Shown: positions 34,815 to 42,937 of the stretch, piece by piece
How the letters are laid out: each line of letters opens with the position of its first letter
Position numbering within the stretch: position 1 is the stretch's first letter
Origin: JAEUIE01 sp047602475
Lineage (GTDB): Bacteria > Planctomycetota > Planctomycetia > Gemmatales > HRBIN36
Direction: 5' to 3'
Length of the DNA: 64,000 nucleotides
Assembly (NCBI GenBank): GCA_047602475.1
Contig: JASGHE010000002.1
Location: forward strand, 1,116,001 to 1,180,000
Made by a program: the position numbers and the translations under genes
The notes under the pieces: generated by a model
Told to the model about the DNA's origin: nothing
The model's database searches: none
The model's input: only the letters and a program-made list of their open reading frames with translations

Positions 34815-35683
34815 TTAAGCCGCCAGCACCGCCTTCAACACCGCCACCCCATGAGCCACGTCCCGTATCGCCACCTGCTGATCGCTCACACGGCGCTCAA
34901 TGCACAGGGGCCCACGGTAGTTGATGGCCCTCAGCGTCTTGACAAAATCAATCATGTCCACCGACCCCTCGCCGAGCGGCACCTCAGTCCCCCAATCACC
35001 CTTCTTCGTAGGCCGCACCGCATCCTTGACATGCACGCTCTGCACCAGATGCCCGATCTTCCGCAGCGCAGGCAGTGGATCATCACGATCATAAAGCAGG
35101 AGGTTCGCCGGATCGAAATTGATCCTCACATTGGGCCTGTCGAGCTCACCGGCGAATTCGAGCAGATGATCGCTGCTCTCCTGACCCGTCTCCAGAGCGC
35201 AGACAATGCCGCGCTGATCAGCCAGATCAGCCGCCTTGCGAAGTGTCGCCAGAAAATCGGGGAAGTCAGCATCATTCATTTCCGGCACAAACCCGGCATG
35301 GAACATGATGTCCGACAGACCCAGCTTCTTCGTTCGATCGAGCACCAGGCGAAACGATCGAGCCGTTCCTGACGCAGATGCTTAGGCCCAAAACCGCCGG
35401 TAGCATGAATGCTCTGTGGCGTGGTGTAGTCCTCGCCCGGGAAGCCGAGCATAGTGCCCGACATCTGAAACCCGGCCGCCCGCGCCGCCTCGGGCATCTT
35501 GTCACCTTCATCCCACGCCGCATGGAACGGATCACCACAGGCAATCTGAATGACGTTCACATCCAGTTGATCGCACAACGTCCGCAATTCCTTGACGCTC
35601 TTGACATTGAGAGCCCAGGAACAAACGCCAATAGCCAATGGTTCGATGGCAGCCATGTTGATACTCGCTGAAGGAGGAATCAT
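34815..35683 (-). pseudogene. Xylose-isomerase-like TIM-barrel (sugar phosphate isomerase/epimerase family), one frameshift
   Basis: Joined over two frames this is a protein of about 280 residues with an AP-endonuclease-2/xylose-isomerase-like fold. The N-terminal part has AAIEPLAIGVCSWALNVKSV and VNVIQIACGDPFHAAWDEGD; the C-terminal part has MFHAGFVPEMNDADF, GIVCALETGQESSDHLLEFA, VRINFDPANLLLYDRDDPLP (metal Asp), VHVKDAV and YRGPLCIERRV (metal Glu). The break is near 35350: the first frame leaves the barrel after ERLDRF and the second resumes with VLDRTKKLGLSD. Start is ATG 35683 or the codon at 35656. Such proteins accompany Gfo/Idh enzymes in planctomycete genomes, but none is next to it here. 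Confidence 0.75.
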
Positions 35684-35724
35684 TCTTCAGCATAGCGGAG
35701 AACAGCAAAGAGTCAGGGTCTGAC

Positions 35725-35812
35725 TCCTCCCCTTACCAAGGGGAGGTTGGGTGGGGTTCTGTGTCACGGGAAATTTACCCCCTCCAACTCCCCCTTGGAA
35801 AGGGGGAGAGAA
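35725..35812. repeat. Family B composite repeat
   Basis: CTCCTCCCCTTACCAAGGGG then AGGTTGGGTGGGGTTC, spacer, TACCCCCTCCAACTCCCCCT and TGGAAAGGGGGAG. Same composite as at 61300-61386. Confidence 0.85.
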
Positions 35813-35842
35813 TGAAAATGACCCATTACCAATAGTCCCATC

Positions 35843-35877
35843 AAACAAAACAGGCCACGGGCATCACCCATGGCCTG
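35843..35877 (-). terminator. Rho-independent terminator of the ribosomal operon
   Basis: On the minus strand CAGGCCATGGG-TGATG-CCCGTGGCCTG followed by TTTTGTTT. It lies 24 bases after the rplQ stop and closes the alpha operon. Confidence 0.85.
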
Positions 35878-35900
35878 CTCTTATTCATTATCCAAAAAGA

Positions 35901-36344
35901 CTACTTCTTCACCGCCACAGGTGCGGGTGCCGCTGCCTCTGCAGGCTCGGCATCTTTCATCAGCGAAATCTCCGCCTGATGGCCGCCATCACCCAGACGT
36001 CGCACGCTCAGCTTGAGGATACGAGTGTAACCGCCGGGACGCCCTTCGTAACGGGGGGCCAGCACGTCGAAGATCTTCTTGACCGTCGTCTTGTTGTTTC
36101 CCATGCGGGCCACCGCCATCCGGCGGTAGGCGATGGCCTGGGGCTTGTCGCCGGCGTTGTCCGACTTGAGCGCCCGCTTGCCGAGGGTGATCAGCGGTTC
36201 AACGAACCGGCGAAGTTCCTTGGCCTTGGGCACCGTGGTGGTGATCGACTCATGCTCGACGAGAGCAATGGTGAGGTTACGCATCAGCGCCCGACGGTGG
36301 GTGCTGTTACGATTGAGCTTTCGCCCTGACTTCTGGTGACGCAT
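35901..36344 (-). CDS. rplQ: Ribosomal protein L17
   Basis: Large-subunit protein bL17. MRHQKSGRKLNRNSTHRRAL (1-20) is the family signature, followed by MRNLTIALVEHESITTTVPK and AKELRRFVEPLITLGKRAL. ILKLSVRRLGDGGHQAEISL (about 109-128) is the C-terminal domain. An Ala-rich tail (AEPAEAAAPAPVAVKK) follows, a common planctomycete-style extension. Start fixed at MRHQ, not the upstream MSFPG. Last gene of the operon, 206 bases after rpoA. Confidence 0.97.
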   Translation of the reverse strand: MRHQKSGRKLNRNSTHRRALMRNLTIALVEHESITTTVPKAKELRRFVEPLITLGKRALKSDNAGDKPQAIAYRRMAVARMGNNKTTVKKIFDVLAPRYEGRPGGYTRILKLSVRRLGDGGHQAEISLMKDAEPAEAAAPAPVAVKK

Positions 36345-36468
36345 GATGCAAAGTCCTGGAAAGGACAATCGATCACAAACATGATCGAGGCTTACCGATT
36401 GGTAAACAAGATCTGCAGGTTGGTAAGCAAGGTTCCCTGCAGCCTTGGTGTTTCATTCATGCTCATTG

Positions 36469-36538
36469 TGAGCGGGGGGCGTCAGCCCCCTGAGTAAGAC
36501 CCTGCGAGTTCTCAGGGGGCTGACGCCCCCCGCTCGCA
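36469..36538. repeat. Inverted repeat GAGCGGGGGGCGTCAGCCCC between rpoA and rplQ
   Basis: GTGAGCGGGGGGCGTCAGCC CCCTGAG and its mirror CTCAGGGGGCTGACGCCCCC CGCTCGC enclose 17 bases. It sits inside the ribosomal operon spacer. A weaker direct repeat of ATTGGTAA/GTTGGTAAGCAAG lies next to it at about 36396-36432. Confidence 0.85.
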
Positions 36539-36550
36539 AGAATACTCGTA

Positions 36551-37546
36551 TTACATCCGTCGCACAGCAGGCAGCTTCATGCCCAGGTGCAACTGACGTT
36601 CGGACAGCTTCTGTGTCACTTCCTTCAGCGTGGTTTCGCCGAAATTGCGGACTTCCAGAAGCTCATCCTCGCCACGGGAAACCAGATCACGCACGGTGGC
36701 GATGCCTTCCGATTCAAGGCAGTTCGTCGCCCGCACCGACAGTTCCAGTTCCGCCAGGCTCATGTTCAGCTTGCGTTCGAGTTCGACATCGACAGCGGCA
36801 TGGGCCGGTTCGACACGTTCCTCGACCGGGACCGCAACGCCAGGATCGGAATAGTGGATGAACGGGTTGAGGTGCTTGCGGAGAATCTTGGCTGATTCCA
36901 CTATCGCCATCACAGGCGTGGTGGTGCCGTTCGTCCAGATTTCCAGCGACAGCTTGTCGTAATTGGTTTTCTGGCCGACGCGAGTTTCTTCTGCCTCGTA
37001 CTTCACACGAACGACAGGAGAAAAGCTCGAATCGACGGGGATAGTACCCAGCTCACGATCGCGGCCGGCGTTTTCTTCAGCAGTGCGATAGCCACGACCA
37101 TTCTCCACCGTCATTTCGATGACGAAGGGAACATCAGCGGTCAGCGTGGCGATCACGTGTTCGGGGTTAACGATTTCGACTGCTTCGTCGGTGATGACAT
37201 CAGCGCCCTTGACCACGCCCTTTTCATGGCGGTCAATCTTGATGACCTTCGTCTGGTCGCTGACGTTCTTAACGATCAAGCTCTTGATGTTCAGAATGAT
37301 GTCGGTGACATCTTCGACTACGCCGGGGATCGTGCTGATCTCGTGCTGCACGCCATGAATCTTGACTCGGGTGACGGCACTGCCTTCGAGGCTCGAGAGC
37401 AGCACGCGGCGAAGGCTGTTGCCCACGGTCACGCCGAAGCCCCGTTCAAACGGTTCGACGCTGAACTTACCATAGGTATCGGTAAGCGTTGCCTGATCGG
37501 CGATGACTTTGCTGGGGAGTTCTAAACCGCGCCAACGAATACGCAT
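36551..37546 (-). CDS. rpoA: RNA polymerase alpha subunit
   Basis: 331-residue alpha subunit. The N-terminal dimerisation domain (about 1-235) has FSVEPFERGFGVTVGNSLRR (about 28-47) and the LLSSLEGSAVTRVKIHGVQH region. The C-terminal domain (about 250-320) has LELSVRATNCLESEGIATVR and ELLEVRNFGETTLKEVTQKL, the helix-hairpin-helix that binds UP elements. Usual length and intact. Located between rpsD and rplQ, as expected. Confidence 0.98.
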   Translation of the reverse strand: MRIRWRGLELPSKVIADQATLTDTYGKFSVEPFERGFGVTVGNSLRRVLLSSLEGSAVTRVKIHGVQHEISTIPGVVEDVTDIILNIKSLIVKNVSDQTKVIKIDRHEKGVVKGADVITDEAVEIVNPEHVIATLTADVPFVIEMTVENGRGYRTAEENAGRDRELGTIPVDSSFSPVVRVKYEAEETRVGQKTNYDKLSLEIWTNGTTTPVMAIVESAKILRKHLNPFIHYSDPGVAVPVEERVEPAHAAVDVELERKLNMSLAELELSVRATNCLESEGIATVRDLVSRGEDELLEVRNFGETTLKEVTQKLSERQLHLGMKLPAVRRM

Positions 37547-37723
37547 GACATGTCCTCCGCAGGGTTGTATCGCACAGCGCTCGGCACGCCACGCCTAAGC
37601 CCCGCATCCATTAAACAGTAGTCCCTTAACCGAGTCGGGAGTCCATCCCACAGACGAAGCCAGCGGGCCAGAACCCGCTGTGTTTCTCTATGTTTTCTAG
37701 CAGTTTTGCCGGTTTTGTCCAGC

Positions 37724-37856
37724 TCTGGTTAGTAGTCATCACGCTCCGTCGTGATGACGTGGGGTGCAATTATGAGACACCCATCCACCACAACTGTTTA
37801 GTAACGACGTTTGGTCTCCGTGTCCTCACGGCGGAGCGTGAGGACTACTAACCAGA
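37724..37856. repeat. Inverted repeat with family G arms between rpsD and rpoA
   Basis: TCTGGTTAGTAGTCATCACG CTCCGTCGTGATGAC on the left pairs with GTCCTCACGGCGGAGCGTGA GGACTACTAACCAGA on the right; the outer TCTGGTTAGTAGTC arms match exactly. Each arm is a family G palindrome. In the 310-base spacer (37547-37856) nothing else is seen but a CAGCGGG/CCCGCTG hairpin near 37670. Confidence 0.82.
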
Positions 37857-38492
37857 CTACCTCGTCGTGATTTCAATAATCAACTGCTCGTTGATGTGCT
37901 TGATGCGGGGATCCACATCATCCCGGCTTGGCAAACGCAGCATCTTACCCTCAGGCGGCTCTTCGCTGGTGCGCTGCAAGTAATCAGGAACGTGCGGTGG
38001 GTTCTGGCTGAAGGACAACTTCACCATCTCCCGGCTCTCCTTGCGATCACGAACCGTGATCACATCGTTGGCCTTCACCAGGAAGCTGGGGATGTTGCAA
38101 CGGCGGCCATTGACTTGCACGTGCCCGTGGGTGACGAGCTGGCGGGCAGCAGCCCGGCTCATCGCAAAGCCGAGGCGATGGATGATGTTATCCAGCCGGC
38201 GTTCCAGCAGAACCAGAAGCTGTTCGCCGGTATTGGTAGGCGAGCGGGTAGCCAGTTCAAAGAAGCGGCGGAAGGGGCGTTCGAGAATGCCATAGAAGCG
38301 CTTGAGCTTCTGCTTCTCACGCAGACGCAGCCCATACTCGCTGAGCTTGCCGCACTTCATGCCATGCATGCCGGGTGCCGTCTTGCGACGTTCGACCGCG
38401 CACTTGGGCGAATCGCAACGGGTGCCCTTAAGATAAAGCTTCTCGCCTTCACGTCGGCAGAGCTTACAGACTGAATCGATGTAACGTGCCAT
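37857..38492 (-). CDS. rpsD: Ribosomal protein S4
   Basis: 211-residue uS4. The N-terminal zinc-binding Cys set is present: VCKLCRREGEKLYLKGTRCD SPKC. The S4 RNA-binding domain carries LERRLDNIIHRLGFAMSRAA (about 96-115) and ARQLVTHGHVQVNGRRCNIP. The C-terminus is RIKHINEQLIIEITTR. It is the Cys-plus form. Rules out a mitochondrial-type or Cys-minus paralogue. Confidence 0.97.
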   Translation of the reverse strand: MARYIDSVCKLCRREGEKLYLKGTRCDSPKCAVERRKTAPGMHGMKCGKLSEYGLRLREKQKLKRFYGILERPFRRFFELATRSPTNTGEQLLVLLERRLDNIIHRLGFAMSRAAARQLVTHGHVQVNGRRCNIPSFLVKANDVITVRDRKESREMVKLSFSQNPPHVPDYLQRTSEEPPEGKMLRLPSRDDVDPRIKHINEQLIIEITTR

Positions 38493-38565
38493 GGTTTTCC
38501 GTCAGATGCTAAAAGACTATGTGTTCGTGTGTTTGTTGTTTTGCTGTGAGCTGTCGGCTGTCATC

Positions 38566-38946
38566 TTACACTCGTCGTCGCTTCGGCGGCCTGCACCCAT
38601 TGTGCGGCAGCGGCGTAATGTCTTCAATCGCCTTGACCGCCAGGCCCACTGCCTGAAGCGCTGTCACAGCAGACTCACGACCAGACCCTGGCCCCTTCAC
38701 GCGGACTTCCACTTCCCGCAGGCCATACTTCATCGCCTTATCAGCAGCGACTTCGGAAGCTCGCTGAGCAGCGAACGGCGTGCTCTTGCGGCTGCCCTTG
38801 AACCCCACCGTGCCGGCGGAGGCCCACGTCAGCACATCGCCGTTCGTATCGGAGATGGAGACGATCGTGTTGTTGAACGTCGCGAGGATGTGTACGATTC
38901 CTCGCGACACATTCCGCCTGGCTTTCTTCTTCTTCGTCTTGGCCAT
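38566..38946 (-). CDS. rpsK: Ribosomal protein S11
   Basis: 126-residue uS11 with the full core: VHILATFNNTIVSISDTNGD (about 18-37), FKGSRKSTPFAAQRASEVAA (about 49-68) and TPLPHNGCRPPKRRRV at the end. The N-terminus is Lys-rich (AKTKKKKARR). Intact and of normal length. The spacer to rpsM (334 bases) is unusually long. Confidence 0.97.
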   Translation of the reverse strand: MAKTKKKKARRNVSRGIVHILATFNNTIVSISDTNGDVLTWASAGTVGFKGSRKSTPFAAQRASEVAADKAMKYGLREVEVRVKGPGSGRESAVTALQAVGLAVKAIEDITPLPHNGCRPPKRRRV

Positions 38947-38969
38947 GGTGTTGAGCCATTCCTTACATT

Positions 38970-39013
38970 TTTCCCCTCTCCCCCCTGGGGAGAGGGGCTA
39001 GGGGTGAGGGGTA
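38970..39013. repeat. Family A repeat unit in the rpsM-rpsK spacer
   Basis: TTCCCCTCTCCCCCCTGGGG then AGAGGGGCTAGGGGTGAGGGG. The partner unit lies at 39155-39198. Confidence 0.85.
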
Positions 39014-39154
39014 AACTCGAATCGATGCAAAAACCCAAAGGGCGCATGTGCCCTCGGGGTGCTTGCCTGTGTGTATGCCTGGTCACCAAGGAGAGGCCAT
39101 ATCGCCACAAGCGGTTGTATTGTCAGACCATCACCGAAATGAGGGTCTTGTCTA

Positions 39155-39198
39155 TCTCCCCTCTCCTCTCTGGGAGAGGGGCAGGGGGTGAGGGGAGC
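39155..39198. repeat. Second family A unit in the rpsM-rpsK spacer
   Basis: CTCCCCTCTCCTCTCTGGGA then GAGGGGCAGGGGGTGAGGGG, in the same orientation as the unit at 38970. Between the two lies about 140 bases without gene, including AAACTCGAATCGATG, a relative of the ATCGAGTTCACC tag found beside other family A units. Confidence 0.85.
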
Positions 39199-39280
39199 AT
39201 CGCTGAAGAAAGAACCCATCAAGCCGAACAGAAGAAAAATCTTATTCTGGCTACTGGCTTCTGACTCCTGGCTACTTCAC

Positions 39281-39667
39281 CTACCCTCGCATCTCCTTCA
39301 CGCCCTTCTTGCCGGCCACCGTCTTGCGGGGACCCTTGCGAGTACGGGCATTCGTCTTGCTGCGCTGGCCACGGACCGGCAACCCACGACGATGGCGGAA
39401 GCCACGGTAGCTGCCGATGTCACGCAGACGGGCAATGTTCTGCTGAATCTCACGGCGAAGGAAACCTTCCACCTTGAATTCGTTTTCGAGCAGCTTGGCA
39501 ATACGGGCTAACTCATCGTCGCCCAGTTCCCGGGCATGACGCTGCGGATCGATGTTGAGCCGCTGACAAATCTGAACCGAGGTAGTCGGCCCAATCCCGT
39601 ACAGATCGCGCAGCGAAATATGCGTGGGCTTATCCGGCGGAATGTCGACACCCATAATACGGGGCAT
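39281..39667 (-). CDS. rpsM: Ribosomal protein S13
   Basis: 128-residue uS13. MPRIMGVDIPPDKPTHISLR (1-20), DLYGIGPTTSVQICQRLNID and FLRREIQQNIARLRDIGSYR (about 70-89) mark the head and the helix-turn-helix motif; GFRHRRGLPVRGQRSKTNAR and TRKGPRKTVAGKKG are the conserved C-terminal tail. Intact. Confidence 0.97.
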   Translation of the reverse strand: MPRIMGVDIPPDKPTHISLRDLYGIGPTTSVQICQRLNIDPQRHARELGDDELARIAKLLENEFKVEGFLRREIQQNIARLRDIGSYRGFRHRRGLPVRGQRSKTNARTRKGPRKTVAGKKGVKEMRG

Positions 39668-39739
39668 GCAAACCTCTCCCTAATTGCGAGCCGAACGATG
39701 GGCCGGGTCGCGTCGGCGCCCGGAGCCACCCCCGGAGTA

Positions 39740-39853
39740 TTAGCCTTGCCGCTGCTTGTGGCGCGGGTCAGCACAGATCACATAAACCTTACCGTGTCGC
39801 CGTACGATCTTGCATTTATTGCAGATACGACGAACGCTGGTGCGAACTTTCAT
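39740..39853 (-). CDS. rpmJ: Ribosomal protein L36
   Basis: Thirty-seven-residue bL36 read directly from the minus strand: MKVRTSVRRICNKCKIVRRH and GKVYVICADPRHKQRQG. The zinc ligands are C11, C14, C27 and H32 (CNKC...CADPRH). ATG at 39853 has GGAAGG nine bases upstream. It begins the operon; rpsM follows 72 bases later. A 406-base divergent spacer with the kinase gene lies upstream. Confidence 0.95.
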   Translation of the reverse strand: MKVRTSVRRICNKCKIVRRHGKVYVICADPRHKQRQG

Positions 39854-40259
39854 GTCAAACCAACCTTCCCAAACGAGACTATCTCCCGGATTATGGGGAG
39901 AAAGAGCATGTTATGGGCGGCAAAGAGGGCGGCAAGGGAATTGCTGGTTTTTGACCCTATTTATGCTGTACGAGTCTGAAGTTACGTTCAGTGCTACTAG
40001 TATTTACCCATTATGAACCTCAAAGCTAAGGCCCATTTCCAGGGAATACAATCAACCAAACTATCGAGGACAATTCGCAGTGTTGCCAGCCTCTGTACCA
40101 CATCACTTCGAAAGCAAAGTAAACAACAAATAGAAAATGTTCAATTGTGCACCATGCTTCGAATCTCACAAGAGCACCTCCTTCGTCCCTTTTTCATAAT
40201 GAAACCCCTCACCCCATTTATGAGCTAGATTCCGGTATCTTCTCCATCGGGGCCAGTCC
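39854..40259. other. Divergent intergenic region between rpmJ and the Ser/Thr kinase gene
   Basis: A 406-base AT-richer spacer that must hold the promoters of the ribosomal operon (minus) and of the kinase (plus). I see no palindromic repeat here, unlike most spacers in the window, and no gene. No promoter is clear enough by eye to name. Confidence 0.6.
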
Positions 40260-42239
40260 ATGAAGACCGTCGTTTCCCAAGCCGATTTTCTCCGCACCTT
40301 GAAGAAAAGCGGCATCCTTAAGGACGAGGTTCTTCAGCAAATCAGCCGAAGCGCAGAATCTCTAGCGAGTGATGGTAATGGTCTGGCAGCCAGGCTACAG
40401 GAAAAGGGCCTTCTCACTTCCTTTCAATGCAAGCAGTTGTTGGCTGGGAAGTACCAGGGGCTTCTTATTGGCACTTATCTCATCCTTGAACCCATCGGAA
40501 AGGGGGGCCAGGGAAGAATCTACCTGGGAATGCATACCTCCATGCAGCGACGGGTCGCCATCAAAGTGCTCCCCGCCGATAAGGCCGAACATCAGGAACA
40601 ACTGCAACGGTTCTATCGTGAAGCCCGATCTGCCGCCGCGCTCGATCATCCCAATATCGTGAAACTCTTTGATGTGATCGAAAAAGGGGGCACCCACATA
40701 CTTGTCATGGAATATGTGCCTGGCCATACTCTGCAGCAACTGCTGACAAGCCAGGGGCCCATACCGTATCCTCATGCGATTCAGTTCGCCATCCAGATTG
40801 CAACGGGTTTACAGCATGCTCACGAGAAGGGTTTTATTCATCGTGATATCAAGCCAAACAACATCATGCTCTCGAAAGAGCGAGTCATCAAGATTCTTGA
40901 TCTGGGTTTGACTCGGTCGATGCATGCTGAGAAGGATAACTTGACGAAGCAGATGAATCCCCATGCTCTCATGAACGGGGTGGAGTACGGCTCCCCTGAG
41001 CAATTGCTCGGTGGCAAAGTGGATGCCCGGTCAGATCTCTACAGTCTGGGAGCTACTCTGTTCGCGCTCATCACCGGCACCCCGCCTTTTTCCAAATCGT
41101 CCGCTCAGGATGTCATGGATTTTCAACGGGGCATGATGCCGGTACTGGCACGGACGCGCCCCGATATCCCCCAGGATTTGAATGCCATCGTCGCTAAACT
41201 GATGGCCAAAGACCCTCAACAGCGTTTTCAAACGGCATCCGACGTCATCGCCGCCTTAACACGTTCGACCCAGCCAGTCGCCGTAAACCAGAAATCACAA
41301 GCACCTCACACGGCCGTCCAACAGCCTGCCCGCACCCTCGAAAAAGTCCCGACGCAGAATCAGGAAAAAGAGGCAGTACCGAATCAACCTCGTCTGAAAA
41401 TAAAGAACAAGCCGGGCGGCCTGGCCATTTCCAGTCGTTCTATTCTGGCCTTTGTCGTGGTCTGCCTGTTGTCTGCCGTAGCCATTATTTCCCTGGTGTT
41501 GTTGACTGGTCGTCCCACTGCGGACACCCAGGTAATCAACTATGTGGCAGCACCGCCGGCTCCCCCTGCCCCAATAACTAACTACGTAACAAAAGCACCG
41601 CCGGTCTCGGTTGATTCAGCACGCTGCGTGTGCCTGGATTTCAAAGGCGTGACCAACACCATCAGCACTCAGGAAATTTTTTCCGGCACGAACAGCAACT
41701 CCAAGCTCAACGATATCACTCTTGAATCCTGGGGCAGGAAGACAATACATGGCGTACCTTTTGAATTGATCGACCCTCAAAACAACCGTGTGCGGAATGT
41801 CTTCATTTTTGGCGGGGGAGATATGGAAACGAGTTTGAATCGCTCCAGGCAGATGTCTATTCCCTGCAATAGTGCCGCAAAGAAGATTCACGTGCTGGGT
41901 GGCATCGCGGGATGGGCCTTTCCGTTCAAGCCCCAACGTAGTGTCGCCATCGTGGCCAAGCTCTATTTCAAGAATGGCGGCGTTGAAGAGCACCAGCTCT
42001 TAAATGGAACACATTTCGCAGACTGGTGCATGCCGGAGGGAAACGTGCCCACTGCTCCCGTTGTTGTTCAACTAGACAATAAACGACATCTGCACTATTT
42101 TTCGTTGACGCCCAGGGAACATGATGTGATTGAAAAAATGGAATTCGTGAAACCAGACAACGGTGACGAGATTGCCCCAATCTTCTTTGCCATCACTGTC
42201 GAACGGCCTGTTGAAGTTGCCGGAGAAAGCAATCCCTAG
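40260..42239 (+). CDS. Membrane-anchored Hanks-type Ser/Thr protein kinase
   Basis: 659-residue receptor-like kinase. An N-terminal helical segment (LKKSGILKDEVLQQISRSAE) typical of planctomycete kinases is followed by the kinase domain (about 70-340): EPIGKGGQGRIYLGMHTSMQ (Gly-rich loop), Lys102 in RVAIKVLPA, HRDIKPNNIML with catalytic Asp196, DLGLTR in place of DFG, and GSPEQLLGGKVDARSDLYSL. A Pro/Gln-rich linker leads to one membrane helix (about 393-417) and an extracytoplasmic domain of about 230 residues that resembles NPCBM/beta-sandwich modules (YFSLTPREHDVIEKMEFVKP). It is divergent from the ribosomal operon. The DLG variant is common in active kinases. The ligand is unknown. Confidence 0.9.
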   Translation: MKTVVSQADFLRTLKKSGILKDEVLQQISRSAESLASDGNGLAARLQEKGLLTSFQCKQLLAGKYQGLLIGTYLILEPIGKGGQGRIYLGMHTSMQRRVAIKVLPADKAEHQEQLQRFYREARSAAALDHPNIVKLFDVIEKGGTHILVMEYVPGHTLQQLLTSQGPIPYPHAIQFAIQIATGLQHAHEKGFIHRDIKPNNIMLSKERVIKILDLGLTRSMHAEKDNLTKQMNPHALMNGVEYGSPEQLLGGKVDARSDLYSLGATLFALITGTPPFSKSSAQDVMDFQRGMMPVLARTRPDIPQDLNAIVAKLMAKDPQQRFQTASDVIAALTRSTQPVAVNQKSQAPHTAVQQPARTLEKVPTQNQEKEAVPNQPRLKIKNKPGGLAISSRSILAFVVVCLLSAVAIISLVLLTGRPTADTQVINYVAAPPAPPAPITNYVTKAPPVSVDSARCVCLDFKGVTNTISTQEIFSGTNSNSKLNDITLESWGRKTIHGVPFELIDPQNNRVRNVFIFGGGDMETSLNRSRQMSIPCNSAAKKIHVLGGIAGWAFPFKPQRSVAIVAKLYFKNGGVEEHQLLNGTHFADWCMPEGNVPTAPVVVQLDNKRHLHYFSLTPREHDVIEKMEFVKPDNGDEIAPIFFAITVERPVEVAGESNP

Positions 42240-42303
42240 CTCGGCCGCCATGGTTTGCGGAACTCCGCTAAACAGGCATAGCTGAAATGCTGTTGCTCTG
42301 AGC

Positions 42304-42516
42304 CTACGCCACCACTTTTCTCTGCCCATTCCCATCCGGCAAAGTCTTGATCAACTCCTTCAGCGCCTTGTTCACCGCCGCCGATTCAGGAAACGCCGCA
42401 GCTACCTCAGGATCGAGCACCACCAGTCGTCCGCCTTGGTGCAACCCAGCAGCGAACCGGTTTGGCTTGGATTTCTTGTAGTCAAACTGATACTCAGTCT
42501 TCAATTCATCACTCAT
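42304..42516 (-). CDS. Small acidic-basic protein, 70 aa
   Basis: MSDELKTEYQFDYKKSKPNR FAAG opens a short soluble protein that ends in KTLPDGNGQRKVVA. The YXFDYXKXKPNRFA pattern is one I associate with small proteins found next to toxin-like genes, but no such partner is present here. It may be an orphan antitoxin. GGAAAGATGAGTG lies before the start. Gene call moderate, function unknown. Confidence 0.55.
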   Translation of the reverse strand: MSDELKTEYQFDYKKSKPNRFAAGLHQGGRLVVLDPEVAAAFPESAAVNKALKELIKTLPDGNGQRKVVA

Positions 42517-42595
42517 CTTTCCAGCCTTCCGCGAGTTGTTCTCGTGGTTCGTTCAGCCATCCTGCCTTCTCGCATTATAGAGGAATCAGTCTCAT

Positions 42596-42764
42596 GCTCC
42601 CCTCTCCCTCCCGGGGAGAGGGGTCGGGGGTGAGGGGTTCTAAATCGAATTAAACCCTGTTGAAAACGATACGCTTCCGTTGCTCAAATCACAAACACAA
42701 CACGGGTGAACTCGATTGAGAAGCCCCTCACCCCTAACCCCTCTCCCCGGGAGGGAGAGGGGAA
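42596..42764. repeat. Two family A units, inverted pair
   Basis: CTCCCCTCTCCCTCCCGGGG then AGAGGGGTCGGGGGTGAGGGG (42596-42638) and its mirror CCCCTCACCCCTAACCCCTC (42722-42764). They enclose TAAATCGAATTAAACCCTG and GGGTGAACTCGATTGAG, an inverted pair of the ATCGAGTTCACC tag. The 421-base gap 42517-42937 holds no other feature. Confidence 0.85.
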
Positions 42765-42937
42765 CCAGACCAGGAAAAGCACTCACCTAAACCCTTTCAG
42801 CCATCTCCCACCATCCCCCACCGTCTCACCACGTCTCACTCCCAACCCCATCGAATAAATCCCCACCATTCCGGTTGCCTCCTGTAACTGTACAAATGTA
42901 TGATTTTCCAAAACGCTTGTACATAAGGAGCCTCGCC

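Noticed and set aside
34714..34924. Small plus-strand frame between the VOC gene and the TIM-barrel gene
   Set aside because: It is made mostly of repeat DNA and Pro-rich antisense of the converging gene.
37547..37856. Possible tRNA or small RNA in the rpsD-rpoA spacer
   Set aside because: No cloverleaf can be built; the structure is explained by the family G inverted repeat and one short hairpin.
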